A DNA stretch of 64,000 nt from Castellaniella sp035707805 (GTDB lineage Bacteria > Pseudomonadota > Gammaproteobacteria > Burkholderiales > Burkholderiaceae_B). The notes under the pieces were generated by a model. That model had not been told where the DNA came from. It made no database searches and was given only the letters and a program-made list of their open reading frames with translations. The translations under genes and the position numbers were made by a program. The stretch's first letter is position 1; every line of letters begins with the position of its first letter. The stretch spans positions 1 through 64,000 of the forward strand of contig DASSTS010000036.1 in assembly GCA_035707805.1 (NCBI GenBank), read 5' to 3'. This document shows positions 1-7,167 of this stretch, piece after piece.

Positions 1-49
1 GCCGGGATTCATGCTATGATGCGCGACTCGACTCGCAATGCGTCGTACC

Positions 50-142
<93 letters not shown>

Positions 143-259
143 ATTCCCCTGTAAATCATTGATTTCAGGGGATTTTCTTTGCCTGTCTGATTTCTTGGCC
201 CACATTCAGCCCCACATGCGTACAGAGTTCGTGGCTGTTGTGATCTGGCGACATAGCAG

Positions 260-511
260 ACACCCGTTTTGGGTGTGTCCAAGTTTGGACGCATCTGGCC
301 GCCCCTAGGCAGATACGCTCAAAACTGAGCGCATCGGTTTTGCCCCAGATAGATGCCCCCAAAACTGGGGGTATCCTCGAAGCTAAGGACACCCCCTACG
401 CCCACGTTGGAGTACGCACCTGGGCAATGGGCCGGGCCTTGCGCCGCTGCCCCTCGGCCACCGCCAGGATCGTGGCCGCCGCCGCATCGATGCCCCCAAT
501 ACTGTGGGACG
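260..511. repeat. Cluster of 24-bp imperfect palindromes near attL
   Basis: The two best copies are 312-335 and 352-375, exactly 40 bp apart. Both follow GATrC-(C/G-rich half)-CA-AAAC-TG-(C/G-rich half)-GyATC. Related inverted repeats are at 260-276 (ACACCC-GTTTT-GGGTGT) and 277-290 (GTCCAA-GT-TTGGAC), and a degenerate copy is at 489-511. There is no credible gene in this stretch. Possible roles are arm-type integrase or AlpA sites, or a replication or packaging site. The repeat structure is directly visible; the function is inference. Confidence 0.65.
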
Positions 512-585
512 CGGAACCGTCGGTCACCGTGACCCACCGTGAAGGTCTGCTCAGGCGCGCGCCGGTGGTCCGGCCGGCAACCATC

Positions 586-697
586 CGCATTTCAAATGCC
601 GAAGGGTGCAATTTGAAATGCGACCCTTTGCCATAGTCGGATCTCGCGTCTGACTTCCACCGTTGGTGTAAATCACCGGATTCCCGGTGGTTTACAC
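586..697. repeat. Two long inverted repeats downstream of the element's last gene
   Basis: CGCATTTCAAAT (586-597) pairs perfectly with ATTTGAAATGCG (611-622) across a 13-nt spacer. GTGTAAATCACCGG (666-679) pairs with CCGGTGGTTTACAC (684-697) with one wobble position and a 4-nt loop. The phrase GACCCTTTGCCAT at 622-634 has a near copy, GACCCTTTGGCAT, at 2158-2170. These structures sit in 600 bp without genes and could be packaging or control sites. No function can be assigned from sequence alone. Confidence 0.55.
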
Positions 698-705
698 GCT
701 GAGCA

Positions 706-731
706 GCAAAAACCCGCCACGCGGGCGGGTT
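706..731 (-). terminator. Rho-independent terminator of the satellite operon
   Basis: On the minus strand an AACCCGCC / GGCGGGTT stem (724-731 with 711-718) and 5-nt loop are followed by a T run. It lies 20 bp past the stop codon of the metallopeptidase gene and closes the leftward operon. Confidence 0.8.
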
Positions 732-750
732 GGTGATGCGTCGGCCTGGG

Positions 751-1497
751 TTACAGGGTCACACGCCTACGGTACCGCCCATGCGACTCGAAATACTGGC
801 GATGCTCCGCCAGTTCACGCGCCAGTAGATCAGGGTTGATGTCAGGGCCAATGAATGCCGCCCTCTTTTTGGTGGCCAGCATGGTGGCGGGTACGCTGCA
901 ATAGCGCCCAGCGGGCAACGGCTTCACCTTGTACTTTGCCCGCTCAAGATACTTTCCCGCCTCCTGAATGGCCTTCTCGATGCGGATGGCGTCGCGCTTG
1001 CCTGCCTCCGTCAGCGGCATAAGCTCTCCCGGGCGGACGCGCTCCCATGCGAAGCGATCCGCCAGAACCTCATTTACCAGCGTCAGGCTGGCGCGCACCT
1101 TTTCGGGTACCGGCGTCTTGCTCAGCATCGCATCCATCGGGGCGAAGTTATCCCGAACGTGGCCGATTTCGTGCCAAGTGATGAAGGGGTAGATTTCATC
1201 ATCAGCCAGTACGGACCAGTCGCATTCTGGCCGCTGCCGGCCAGCGGCGCGCACCTGATCAGGATGGAGTCGACTGGCAAGGTAGATATATGCTCGCTCA
1301 TGCCCGCCCCAGTGGCTGGCGGCCACGTCGCCATAGACCAACTCAGCCCAGTAGGTGTACATCCCCCAGCTGCCCTCCATGTCGGTCGGTGATGAAAGGT
1401 TCAGTGGTTTGCCGGCCTCCCTCTTGCAAATCTCGGCCAGGTCTCGGTATTGGGCATGGCTCAGGCGAATGGTTGTGTTATTCATGATGTCGTCCAT
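751..1497 (-). CDS. HExxH zincin-type metallopeptidase, satellite accessory protein
   Basis: A 248-aa protein with HEIGH at residues 109-113 and a downstream NEVLADRFA segment (Glu143) that matches the third zinc ligand position of gluzincins. This is the pattern seen in ImmA/IrrE-like phage peptidases, which cleave phage or ICE repressors, although overall similarity to that family is not obvious to me. There is no signal peptide or membrane segment, so it should act in the cytoplasm. It is the last gene of the element's leftward operon, 3 bp after the preceding gene and just before a terminator, a common place for cargo. The ATG at 1497 has only a weak ribosome site; a second ATG at 1485 is possible. 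The substrate is unknown; repressor cleavage or anti-phage activity are inferences. Confidence 0.65.
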   Translation of the reverse strand: MDDIMNNTTIRLSHAQYRDLAEICKREAGKPLNLSSPTDMEGSWGMYTYWAELVYGDVAASHWGGHERAYIYLASRLHPDQVRAAGRQRPECDWSVLADDEIYPFITWHEIGHVRDNFAPMDAMLSKTPVPEKVRASLTLVNEVLADRFAWERVRPGELMPLTEAGKRDAIRIEKAIQEAGKYLERAKYKVKPLPAGRYCSVPATMLATKKRAAFIGPDINPDLLARELAEHRQYFESHGRYRRRVTL

Positions 1498-1500
1498 GGC

Positions 1501-1836
1501 TCAGGCCTTCACTGCTTCATGGTGCGCACGCTGGGCGGCCAAGCGGCGACGCCAGGCTTCGTCAATGTAATTGCAGCCGACCTGCTCCGCCTGGGCGTTG
1601 ATGCAGTTCTGGGTTTCGTCGGCCTTGCCCCAGATCGCCGCCAGTGCATTGGCGATGTCGTCCAAGCGGTCGTAGCCATCCGGGGTTTCGAGCCGGGATA
1701 GTGCGAGCTTGGCGATGGATGAGATTTCCGAGAGTCCACCCTGAGACAGGCAATCCATGAATTCGATCACGCCGCGCAGTTTCTGGGCTTCGGGAACGAC
1801 GGGCTTGAGAGTAGCGGCTTGAGTTTGATTAGCCAT
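1501..1836 (-). CDS. Small element protein of unknown function
   Basis: A 111-aa soluble protein that I do not recognise. The start at 1836 is fixed by a strong AAGGAGG six bases upstream; the open frame continues upstream through the structured leader but has no better start. The sequence is acidic to neutral, helix-rich (a central stretch around EFMDCLSQGGLSEISSIAKL) and ends in a basic RRRLAAQRAHH segment. It is probably co-transcribed with the metallopeptidase 3 bp downstream. Its leader RNA resembles those in front of Icd/Ash-like prophage genes, which suggests early, regulated expression. Confidence 0.75.
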   Translation of the reverse strand: MANQTQAATLKPVVPEAQKLRGVIEFMDCLSQGGLSEISSIAKLALSRLETPDGYDRLDDIANALAAIWGKADETQNCINAQAEQVGCNYIDEAWRRRLAAQRAHHEAVKA

Positions 1837-1839
1837 GAT

Positions 1840-2010
1840 GGCCTCCTTGTAGCGGTTACGCTGCTCTCCGCCAGGTGGCGGGTGGGCAGCAAGTGGTGGG
1901 GTTGGCGAACCGGCTACAGGTACCCGGCATACCCGAAGGTATCCCCACCACTGCCGCCCATAGGGGGCAATGGCTTGGGACGAAAAAATACCGCCAAGGT
2001 GGCGGTCGTC
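1840..2010 (-). ncRNA. Structured leader RNA, possibly C4-antisense-like
   Basis: On the minus strand a 10-bp outer stem (1943-1952 with 1892-1901) encloses two hairpins: GATACC-TTCG-GGTAT and a CCGG/CCGG stem. Together they form a three-way junction. It is preceded by a terminator-like hairpin (1990-2006) and followed by a second CCGCCA-CC-TGGCGG hairpin (1868-1881) and a strong ribosome site at 1842-1848. The arrangement recalls, from memory, the C4 antisense RNA/immunity leaders of P1- and P4-like elements and the leaders of Icd/Ash-like genes. The structure is seen directly; the family name is uncertain. Confidence 0.5.
1983..2006 (-). terminator. Terminator-like hairpin inside the leader
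   Basis: ACCGCCA / TGGCGGT stem (2006-2000 with 1996-1990) with a 3-nt loop, followed on the minus strand by ATTTTTT. It could stop transcription between the capsid/terminase genes and the last two genes, or serve as an attenuator with the downstream repeat of the same stem. Confidence 0.6.
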
Positions 2011-2147
2011 CCGCCTGTAGTGTCTGGTCGCCAAACCAGGCCGCACTTGTTTAATGCGACGCAGCCAGTATGACGGAAACGGAAGGACGGCGCAAGGGGA
2101 CGGTCAAACTCCGGGGATTTCCGTAATTACTCGAAAACAGGGGCGGA

Positions 2148-2411
2148 TTACAAATCTGACCCTTTGGCATTTGAAGGTGGAGCCGCCGGGATATACATGG
2201 GCTTACGCTCAAATGCAGCGGCCACGGCTGCAGCCTCATCGGGCTTCATGCCTCGATCTGCCAGGCAGCGCACCAGATCGCGGCGCAGGCCACTATCCCA
2301 AGCAGCACGGTCGGCAGCACGGGCACGCTCGAGCAGGGTCTGATAATCCAGTGCTTTGGCCTCCACAGGCGGGCGCACACGGCGACGGGGACGGCGGTCA
2401 ATAGTCGGCAT
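2148..2411 (-). CDS. Small basic element protein, unknown
   Basis: An 87-aa protein beginning with a basic RRPRRRVRPP segment, followed by an Ala/Arg-rich helical region, with no family I recognise. The ATG at 2411 follows AGGGGAG by nine bases. It starts 2 bp after the terminase small subunit gene ends, so it is translationally close to it. The basic N terminus would suit nucleic acid binding, but nothing more specific can be said. Confidence 0.65.
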   Translation of the reverse strand: MPTIDRRPRRRVRPPVEAKALDYQTLLERARAADRAAWDSGLRRDLVRCLADRGMKPDEAAAVAAAFERKPMYIPAAPPSNAKGSDL

Positions 2412-2413
2412 GG

Positions 2414-2710
2414 TCAGTACTCCCCTGAAAGATCTAGCCTGAGCGCCCTGCTATGCGCCAGCAAGGCGCGGCGGGCCTCGGCCTCAGTTTGTAGCAATGG
2501 ATGCGGCCTGGGCTGCCCACCAGATCCAGGCACCGTCAGTCCGTCAGCCTTGATGGTTTTACGGCACTCTGCCAGGCGGTCCACTGTCTCGCAAAGAGAC
2601 TGCAAAATTGCCAGACTGGCGGCGTCGGTGATGTCGTACTCGACCTGCAGATCGCGCCAGAGCTTTTTGCCACTCTGCCCAAGTGTTGATGGTGCCTTTT
2701 TGATGCTCAT
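2414..2710 (-). CDS. Phage terminase small subunit, P27-like
   Basis: A 98-aa protein resembling the P27 (phi-27) family small terminase subunit. The segment GKKLWRDLQVEYDITDAASLAILQSLCETVDRL followed by a KTIKADGLTV...GGQPRPHPLL stretch and a C-terminal helix is characteristic of that family. Small terminases recognise the packaging site and recruit the large ATPase/nuclease. Here no large subunit is present, so the protein would have to redirect the enzyme of another phage, as in PICIs. I chose the ATG at 2710; a GTG at 2716 is also possible. The protein is somewhat short for the family (usually 110-160 aa). Confidence 0.7.
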   Translation of the reverse strand: MSIKKAPSTLGQSGKKLWRDLQVEYDITDAASLAILQSLCETVDRLAECRKTIKADGLTVPGSGGQPRPHPLLQTEAEARRALLAHSRALRLDLSGEY

Positions 2711-2812
2711 AATCACCCGAAATCCGGAAAAGTTGCCCTTGAATTTCTACGCGTGAGAGGGCGGGCGGTTTCCAAGGCCGATCGGCTTTTGGATTTTTCC
2801 TACCCCCCCGGG

Positions 2813-3049
2813 TCAATGCGCCGACGATTCCGGGTTGAACGTCGCCAACATCTCAATCCCTCGAATGCGCTTGATGCCGTCCTCGCGGTAACGGTCGGCC
2901 ATCGCGGACAGTTGCCGTATGCCGGCAGGGGTTACCCCATCGTCCGCCGCCTGTTGCATCATTTCTTTGCGCAGCTTGCGCCATTCCCCAAGGAACCCAG
3001 CTTCCGCCTCGAGACTCGCCACCGCCAGATCAGCCAAATGAATGCCCAT
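2813..3049 (-). CDS. Small helical element protein, unknown
   Basis: A 78-aa, charged, largely helical protein (LEAEAGFLGEWRKLRKEMMQQAADD) without membrane segments, in the head gene block between the capsid gene and the small terminase. The ATG at 3049 follows AAGGGG by eight bases. The position suggests a role in capsid assembly or packaging, but the sequence itself does not show it. About 100 bp separate it from the terminase gene; that gap contains a C7 run. Confidence 0.65.
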   Translation of the reverse strand: MGIHLADLAVASLEAEAGFLGEWRKLRKEMMQQAADDGVTPAGIRQLSAMADRYREDGIKRIRGIEMLATFNPESSAH

Positions 3050-3050
3050 A

Positions 3051-3293
3051 TCAATCCCCTTGCAACTCGGTGACGCGCCGCTCTAGCGTCGCCACCATGT
3101 CCGTTAGTGCATCAATGCTTCGCTGCATCTCCGCCCGGTTCTTTGCAACAGCCACACCAATAGTGACAACCAGCGCGTACAGCGAAGGATTCTCCACGCC
3201 CTCTTCGGATAACTCGCTTTGGGTGCGCTCGAACGTCGCAGCACCGTCAGGAATTAGCCTATCAAATGGTAGCGTTGCCATGTCGGTCACCAT
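3051..3293 (-). CDS. Small element protein with C-terminal coiled coil, unknown
   Basis: An 80-aa protein whose last 30 residues (AEMQRSIDALTDMVATLERRVTELQ) have the heptad spacing of a coiled coil. It overlaps the end of the capsid gene by 7 bp and stops 1 bp before the next start, so it is almost certainly translated together with the capsid protein. A scaffold or size-determination role would fit a capsid-resizing satellite, but this rests only on position and shape. An internal ATG at 3281 is an alternative start. Confidence 0.65.
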   Translation of the reverse strand: MVTDMATLPFDRLIPDGAATFERTQSELSEEGVENPSLYALVVTIGVAVAKNRAEMQRSIDALTDMVATLERRVTELQGD

Positions 3294-4252
3294 GTCCCGC
3301 CCGACAGCCAGACCACAGAATCAGCAGCAGGCCGCCAGGTGATATACCGGATGATCTGAAAAGCGGTCAGATTCGCCTGCCACAAACCGACCTCGACATC
3401 GGCATCATTGCCGCTCTTCGCCATGATCGTGGCGTGCTGGCTCCGCTGGATCACAAGGCCGTCGTCGGTCAGCAGAACACGACCAGGCTCGATGATTGCC
3501 AATTGCCCCTCGCCGATTGAGTTGTGAGCCACGATCGGCAGGCCGGCCACGTCGCCGTTCAAGCCTGCGCCAAAGAATCGCCGGCCAAGTTTGATTGCAG
3601 TCTTGGGGGACGTGGCCAGGACCGAACGGCTCAGGTCACCATTGAAACCCTCGACAATCAGTCCCAGGTCAGCTTCCAGATCGGCACTTCCAGGCGCGGG
3701 CGTGATTCCGTACAGCAGCCCAGCAGGTGCCGCAGCCGTTGCAGCGGCGGAACTGAAAAAGGCGCTGGACTCTGCATCCGATGCGGCCCGGATAAGGCCC
3801 CGACTCAGCAAGTGCTCAGTGCGGCTATTGCGTACCAGGTCGTCAGTCAGGACTTGAATGGCCCGTACCGCCTTCGGTTGCTGGGTGATGGATTCAAGAT
3901 CGGACAAGAGGATGGGCGCCGGGGCCCCTTCGGCCACGAAACCAGCCTGGGGGTTATCGCCGGTCAGTATGCGTGTGTTCTTTGGCACCTCGAAAAACGG
4001 CCAGATTGCGTTGATCTTCCCGATCAGGCTCTGGCGCTGGGCAATTTCCAGCAGGCCGTCAAAGAGGCTGGTCCCGCCAGTCACGTCCGCCGTCGTGTGG
4101 ACGACATCGTAAAGCGCCTTCAGGATCTGCGCCTGTTCGGCATTGCCACCAGACTCGGCGGCTTCCAAGGCCTGGGCGGGGTCATTGTGGCGGCCCAGCG
4201 CGGCCAGCGCCTTTGTGACGGCCTCGGGGGAAAACTTGATGGATCGGCTCAT
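3287..4252 (-). CDS. HK97-fold phage major capsid protein
   Basis: A 321-aa protein with the features of the HK97-type major capsid family: a helical N-terminal segment (1-50), a TTADVTGGTSLFDGLLE entry segment, then the P/A-domain pattern FFEVPKNTRI...AGFVAEGAPAP and a C-terminal ..VEVGLWQANLTAFQIIRYITW segment typical of the family's last strands. It forms the shell of the head. The N-terminal region before the core is only about 50 residues, shorter than the usual delta/scaffold domain of about 100, and there is no head protease gene nearby. The ATG at 4252 is preceded by GAGG at 8-9 bases. A satellite that carries its own shell protein but no portal or protease is unusual. Confidence 0.85.
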   Translation of the reverse strand: MSRSIKFSPEAVTKALAALGRHNDPAQALEAAESGGNAEQAQILKALYDVVHTTADVTGGTSLFDGLLEIAQRQSLIGKINAIWPFFEVPKNTRILTGDNPQAGFVAEGAPAPILLSDLESITQQPKAVRAIQVLTDDLVRNSRTEHLLSRGLIRAASDAESSAFFSSAAATAAAPAGLLYGITPAPGSADLEADLGLIVEGFNGDLSRSVLATSPKTAIKLGRRFFGAGLNGDVAGLPIVAHNSIGEGQLAIIEPGRVLLTDDGLVIQRSQHATIMAKSGNDADVEVGLWQANLTAFQIIRYITWRPAADSVVWLSGGTW

Positions 4253-4350
4253 GTGGTCATACCTCAAAAGTAAATGTGACTTCATTCTGTCCGCCGTTGT
4301 GTGCGCCACCGGAAAGGCAGTTAGACAAAGTTGCTTAGAGTTGGAAATAG

Positions 4351-4692
4351 TTAGTTCATCTGCCGGATCACATGCGCCGCCAGGTCAGAAACCGAGACGC
4401 GGGTGCGACCATTGATCTTCAGCAGCGGCAGGCCATAGCGACGGGCGGCATTGCGCAGCGACTGGGCTTCTACCCCCAGATACCGGGCAGCTTGTTGCAG
4501 CGCCAGCGTATCGGCAGGTGCCGTCTGGATACCCTGGGCAACCGCCCATGCGCGGATCTCAGCAGCCACAACGCTTGGGTCAGGGCGGCGTGCCAGCTTC
4601 TGCAGCACCGCTTCCAGGCATTCGACGGCAGCATCATGGTCGCCAGACTCGATCAGGGCAGCAGCCTGGCGTGCCAGATCAGCGGGCGTCAC
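4351..4692 (-). CDS. HTH DNA-binding protein, element regulator
   Basis: A 113-aa protein with a helical N-terminal half and a C-terminal winged-helix/MerR-like segment (LALQQAARYLGVEAQSLRNAARRYGLPLLKINGRTRVSVSDL). It starts at GTG 4692, preceded by CGGAGG at eight bases. It sits between the iteron cluster and the capsid gene and could be a switch for the late genes or an origin-binding factor. The fold call is from pattern only. Confidence 0.6.
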   Translation of the reverse strand: MTPADLARQAAALIESGDHDAAVECLEAVLQKLARRPDPSVVAAEIRAWAVAQGIQTAPADTLALQQAARYLGVEAQSLRNAARRYGLPLLKINGRTRVSVSDLAAHVIRQMN

Positions 4693-4737
4693 TGGGCGGC
4701 CTCCGTTTTGGCGAGTTTGTCGCCAGGGAAAGATCCC

Positions 4738-4998
4738 TGTCCGGACACCCGGACATGCCGGGACACCCTATAGGGTTGTGTCCGGCCTTGTCCGGGGGGG
4801 GTGTCGCCCGGACATGTCCGGCCTTGTCCGGGTAATGTCCGGCCTGCCTTGATCATGCGGAAACCCCCGGTTCATGCGCTTCTTCGTCGTCTTGCCCCGG
4901 ACATTGGGCCGTGTCCGGCTCTGGCGAAATGGTCACTTTTTGCCCGGACATTTGCCCGGACATTTGCCCTTCAAAATCGGCGCCAAAATGTCCGGCCT
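4738..4998. repeat. GTCCGG iteron cluster, candidate replication origin
   Basis: Within 260 bp there are about 14 copies of TGTCCGG or its complement CCGGACA, in both orientations, for example at 4738-4747, 4749-4755, 4779-4785, 4789-4795 and 4808-4842, then in the 3' end of the primase gene up to 4996. Part lies in the 160-bp gap between the primase and HTH genes. Iterons next to the replication gene are typical origins of P4-like and PICI elements. The origin role is inference. The repeats inside the gene encode the repeated GQMSGQMSGQ stretch of the protein. Confidence 0.65.
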
Positions 4999-6943
4999 TT
5001 TTGCGCTTTCCGGCCATCGCCGAAAAGAACATTTCCTTGATCGTGGCGTCTGGCGTGATGACCCTATATGTGTCGTTATCGACGACGGCCAGCGACTCGG
5101 CCACCAGGTCGCGGCGCGCGCGGGCAAATGCTTTTTGCTTGGCGGCTGCTGTATCGCCCGTGGCGGTTTTGTAGAACGCCTCGCGCCACGCCTCGAGGTG
5201 CAAACCGATGAACCTGCCGCCATCGTCCAGCGTGCCGTGTCCGGCTTCGCAGGCATCAAGGTAGGCATGGATCGCGCGGCGCTGGGTGTCTGTCAGCGGC
5301 TTGTGGCGAGCGGCTGGAGCTACGCGCTTCACGGCGCACGAGGTCAGCGCGTCGCCGTCCGCATCAAACCCGAGTTCGACGACGTCCAGCTTGAAGTCAT
5401 GCTCGGCGTCGTCTGGGCCGTCTTTTGATTTATCCACGGCCCAACGCCTGGCCTCACCCTCGCGCGCCACAACGATGGCCGCATCCATTGCAGCGAGCTG
5501 CGAACTGTGGCCGCGCACGCCGCGCTCGGGGTCCTTGCCGGTGTGTGCGATCAGCAGCACCAGGCCACCTGTCTGGTCGGCTATGGTCTTGGCGCCTTGC
5601 AGGACCTCGCCAATGTCTTTCGATGAGTTTTCATCAGCCGCAGGTGCCACGCGGTTTTGTGTGTCGATGATCGTCAGCGCCCCCTGGGGGATCACATCGG
5701 CCAAAGCCAGCACGTCGCCCGGGTTGTTGATCAGAAACGGCTGGCGCATGACCATGAAAAAATTGTCCGGCAGCGGTCGGCCATTGCGCCGTGTCCACGC
5801 CTCGCAGCGCAGCCTAAAGCCCGCCTCACCCTCGGCGGCCAGGTACACGACGGGCGCTTGCCGGACGCGATAGCCGAACCATTCGCGTCCCTCGGCAACC
5901 GCCAGGGCCAGATCCAGCGTCAGAAACGATTTACCAGACCTTGAGGGACCATAGACCTGGGCCAGGCCGGTGGCAGGCAGGACGCCTTTCACGAGCCATT
6001 GAATAGGCGGCATCGCGGCGACATCGGCGCCAGTCAGCAGTCGGTAGCGCGACGGCGGATTGAACACGGCTTTCAGGGCCGCATCGCCACGCTCGTGGCG
6101 CACGTCCCACCAGTCGCAGGCGTCGCCATTCAGTTCCGGCAGGGCCACAGTGCCATCAATGGCTTTGGCGGCCTCCTGGGCCTTCTGGCGGCCTACGTTC
6201 GGGCCTTCGGGCTTGATGTCGTTGTCAGCGGCCAGGATGATCCGGGCATCCGGGTGCTGGCGGCGCACATCCTGGGCCACCGCCAGCAGGTTGCCGGCGT
6301 TGAATGCCACACAGACCGGCAGACCTGCAGTCTCTGCGATTGCGGCCCCGGTAGCGAACCCTTCGCAGATCACGATGGTCGGTCCAGGCCGACCGATCCA
6401 GAATTGCCCGCCAGCCATGCGGCCACCAGACAGGAATCGCTTACCGCCATCGGGCATGATGGTTTGCAGTGACTGGATGGATCCCTGGGCGTCCAGGACC
6501 GGCACCAGCAGGGATTGCCCTTGTTGGCGCGTGCCGTGCGGCTGGATAGCCTTCTTGACCAGGTATGCGGCATCGGTGGCCGGGACGGCGGCGTCCCATT
6601 GCTGGTTGGCCTTGGCGGCAGCGTCCTGATACTCGGCCTCGCGGGCGGCCTGGGCATCGGCTCGGGCGGCTTCGGCTTGCTGGCGGAATGCCTGGGCTTC
6701 GGCCTTCGTCATGGCTCGGTCGCGGGACTTCTGCCAGGTGTATGCCTCATCGGTGCGCCAGTTGCCGAAGGTGGCGCCCATCCCGTCGGGAAAGGGACGC
6801 ACCCATGCGGCCTTGTTGCCCTTGTGGCCCTGTGGATCGTCGAACCGGCGAAACGCGCCGGCCGGGATGTCCAGGCTTTGAGGCAGCGCCAGCCCGGCCT
6901 GGGCCAGGGCTTCATCCAGGGTTTCGGTGCGGATGACCTCCAT
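4853..6943 (-). CDS. Primase-helicase: TOPRIM plus RecA/RepA-type ATPase
   Basis: A 696-aa replication protein. Residues 1-60 resemble the N-terminal segment common to phage primases. An Ala/Gln-rich helical linker spans 75-120. A TOPRIM domain at about 188-260 has Glu194 and DND 240-242. The RepA/DnaB-like ATPase has Walker A GPSRSGKS at 332-339 and Walker B LTIIDTQ near 423-429, with IAHTGKDPERGVRGHS after it. The tail contains GQMSGQMSGQ, encoded by the iterons. It probably unwinds the origin and primes replication of the excised element. Start ATG 6943 overlaps the preceding stop (TAATG) and has GGGAGG upstream. Confidence 0.88.
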   Translation of the reverse strand: MEVIRTETLDEALAQAGLALPQSLDIPAGAFRRFDDPQGHKGNKAAWVRPFPDGMGATFGNWRTDEAYTWQKSRDRAMTKAEAQAFRQQAEAARADAQAAREAEYQDAAAKANQQWDAAVPATDAAYLVKKAIQPHGTRQQGQSLLVPVLDAQGSIQSLQTIMPDGGKRFLSGGRMAGGQFWIGRPGPTIVICEGFATGAAIAETAGLPVCVAFNAGNLLAVAQDVRRQHPDARIILAADNDIKPEGPNVGRQKAQEAAKAIDGTVALPELNGDACDWWDVRHERGDAALKAVFNPPSRYRLLTGADVAAMPPIQWLVKGVLPATGLAQVYGPSRSGKSFLTLDLALAVAEGREWFGYRVRQAPVVYLAAEGEAGFRLRCEAWTRRNGRPLPDNFFMVMRQPFLINNPGDVLALADVIPQGALTIIDTQNRVAPAADENSSKDIGEVLQGAKTIADQTGGLVLLIAHTGKDPERGVRGHSSQLAAMDAAIVVAREGEARRWAVDKSKDGPDDAEHDFKLDVVELGFDADGDALTSCAVKRVAPAARHKPLTDTQRRAIHAYLDACEAGHGTLDDGGRFIGLHLEAWREAFYKTATGDTAAAKQKAFARARRDLVAESLAVVDNDTYRVITPDATIKEMFFSAMAGKRKKAGHFGADFEGQMSGQMSGQKVTISPEPDTAQCPGQDDEEAHEPGVSA

Positions 6944-7167
6944 TACTGGACCTCCCTGGGCGCGTGGTGCGTCGATTCCATCTGGATATCAATCGCCCTC
7001 AGCAGGTCGGAATATCGGACGCCATTGCCCATCAGGGCCACCGCCAGGATGGCAAATGCTTCCAGGCCGGATTCCTGAATCTGGCATCCCACGGTTTCAG
7101 AATGGTCGCCGAGGAACCGCATCAGGTCGGACAGCATGAAATCTTCGTGTCGGCTAGGTGCCAGCAT
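6943..7167 (-). CDS. Small element protein, unknown
   Basis: A 74-aa protein with a central hydrophobic helix (LEAFAILAVALMGNGVRYSDLL), sitting between the small HTH gene and the primase and overlapping both by single bases. I do not recognise it. The coupling to the primase suggests a replication accessory role. An alternative start is the ATG at 7137. Confidence 0.6.
   Translation of the reverse strand: MLAPSRHEDFMLSDLMRFLGDHSETVGCQIQESGLEAFAILAVALMGNGVRYSDLLRAIDIQMESTHHAPREVQ

Noticed and set aside
260..511. AAAC-centred palindromes as transcription terminators
   Set aside because: No T runs follow the stems on either strand and no genes end there.
1847..2046. Upstream extension of the 111-aa gene as a longer protein
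   Set aside because: The extension is the translated leader RNA with stem-loops. The strong ribosome site is at the downstream ATG 1836.
2559..2816. Open frame from TTG 2816 as a separate gene
   Set aside because: Most of it lies inside the terminase gene in another frame. The start is unusual and no family is recognisable. Kept only as a possible frameshift clue.
4738..4998. GTCCGG repeats as a CRISPR array
   Set aside because: The repeat unit is 7 bp, occurs in both orientations and has irregular spacing without unique spacers of constant length; no cas gene is present.
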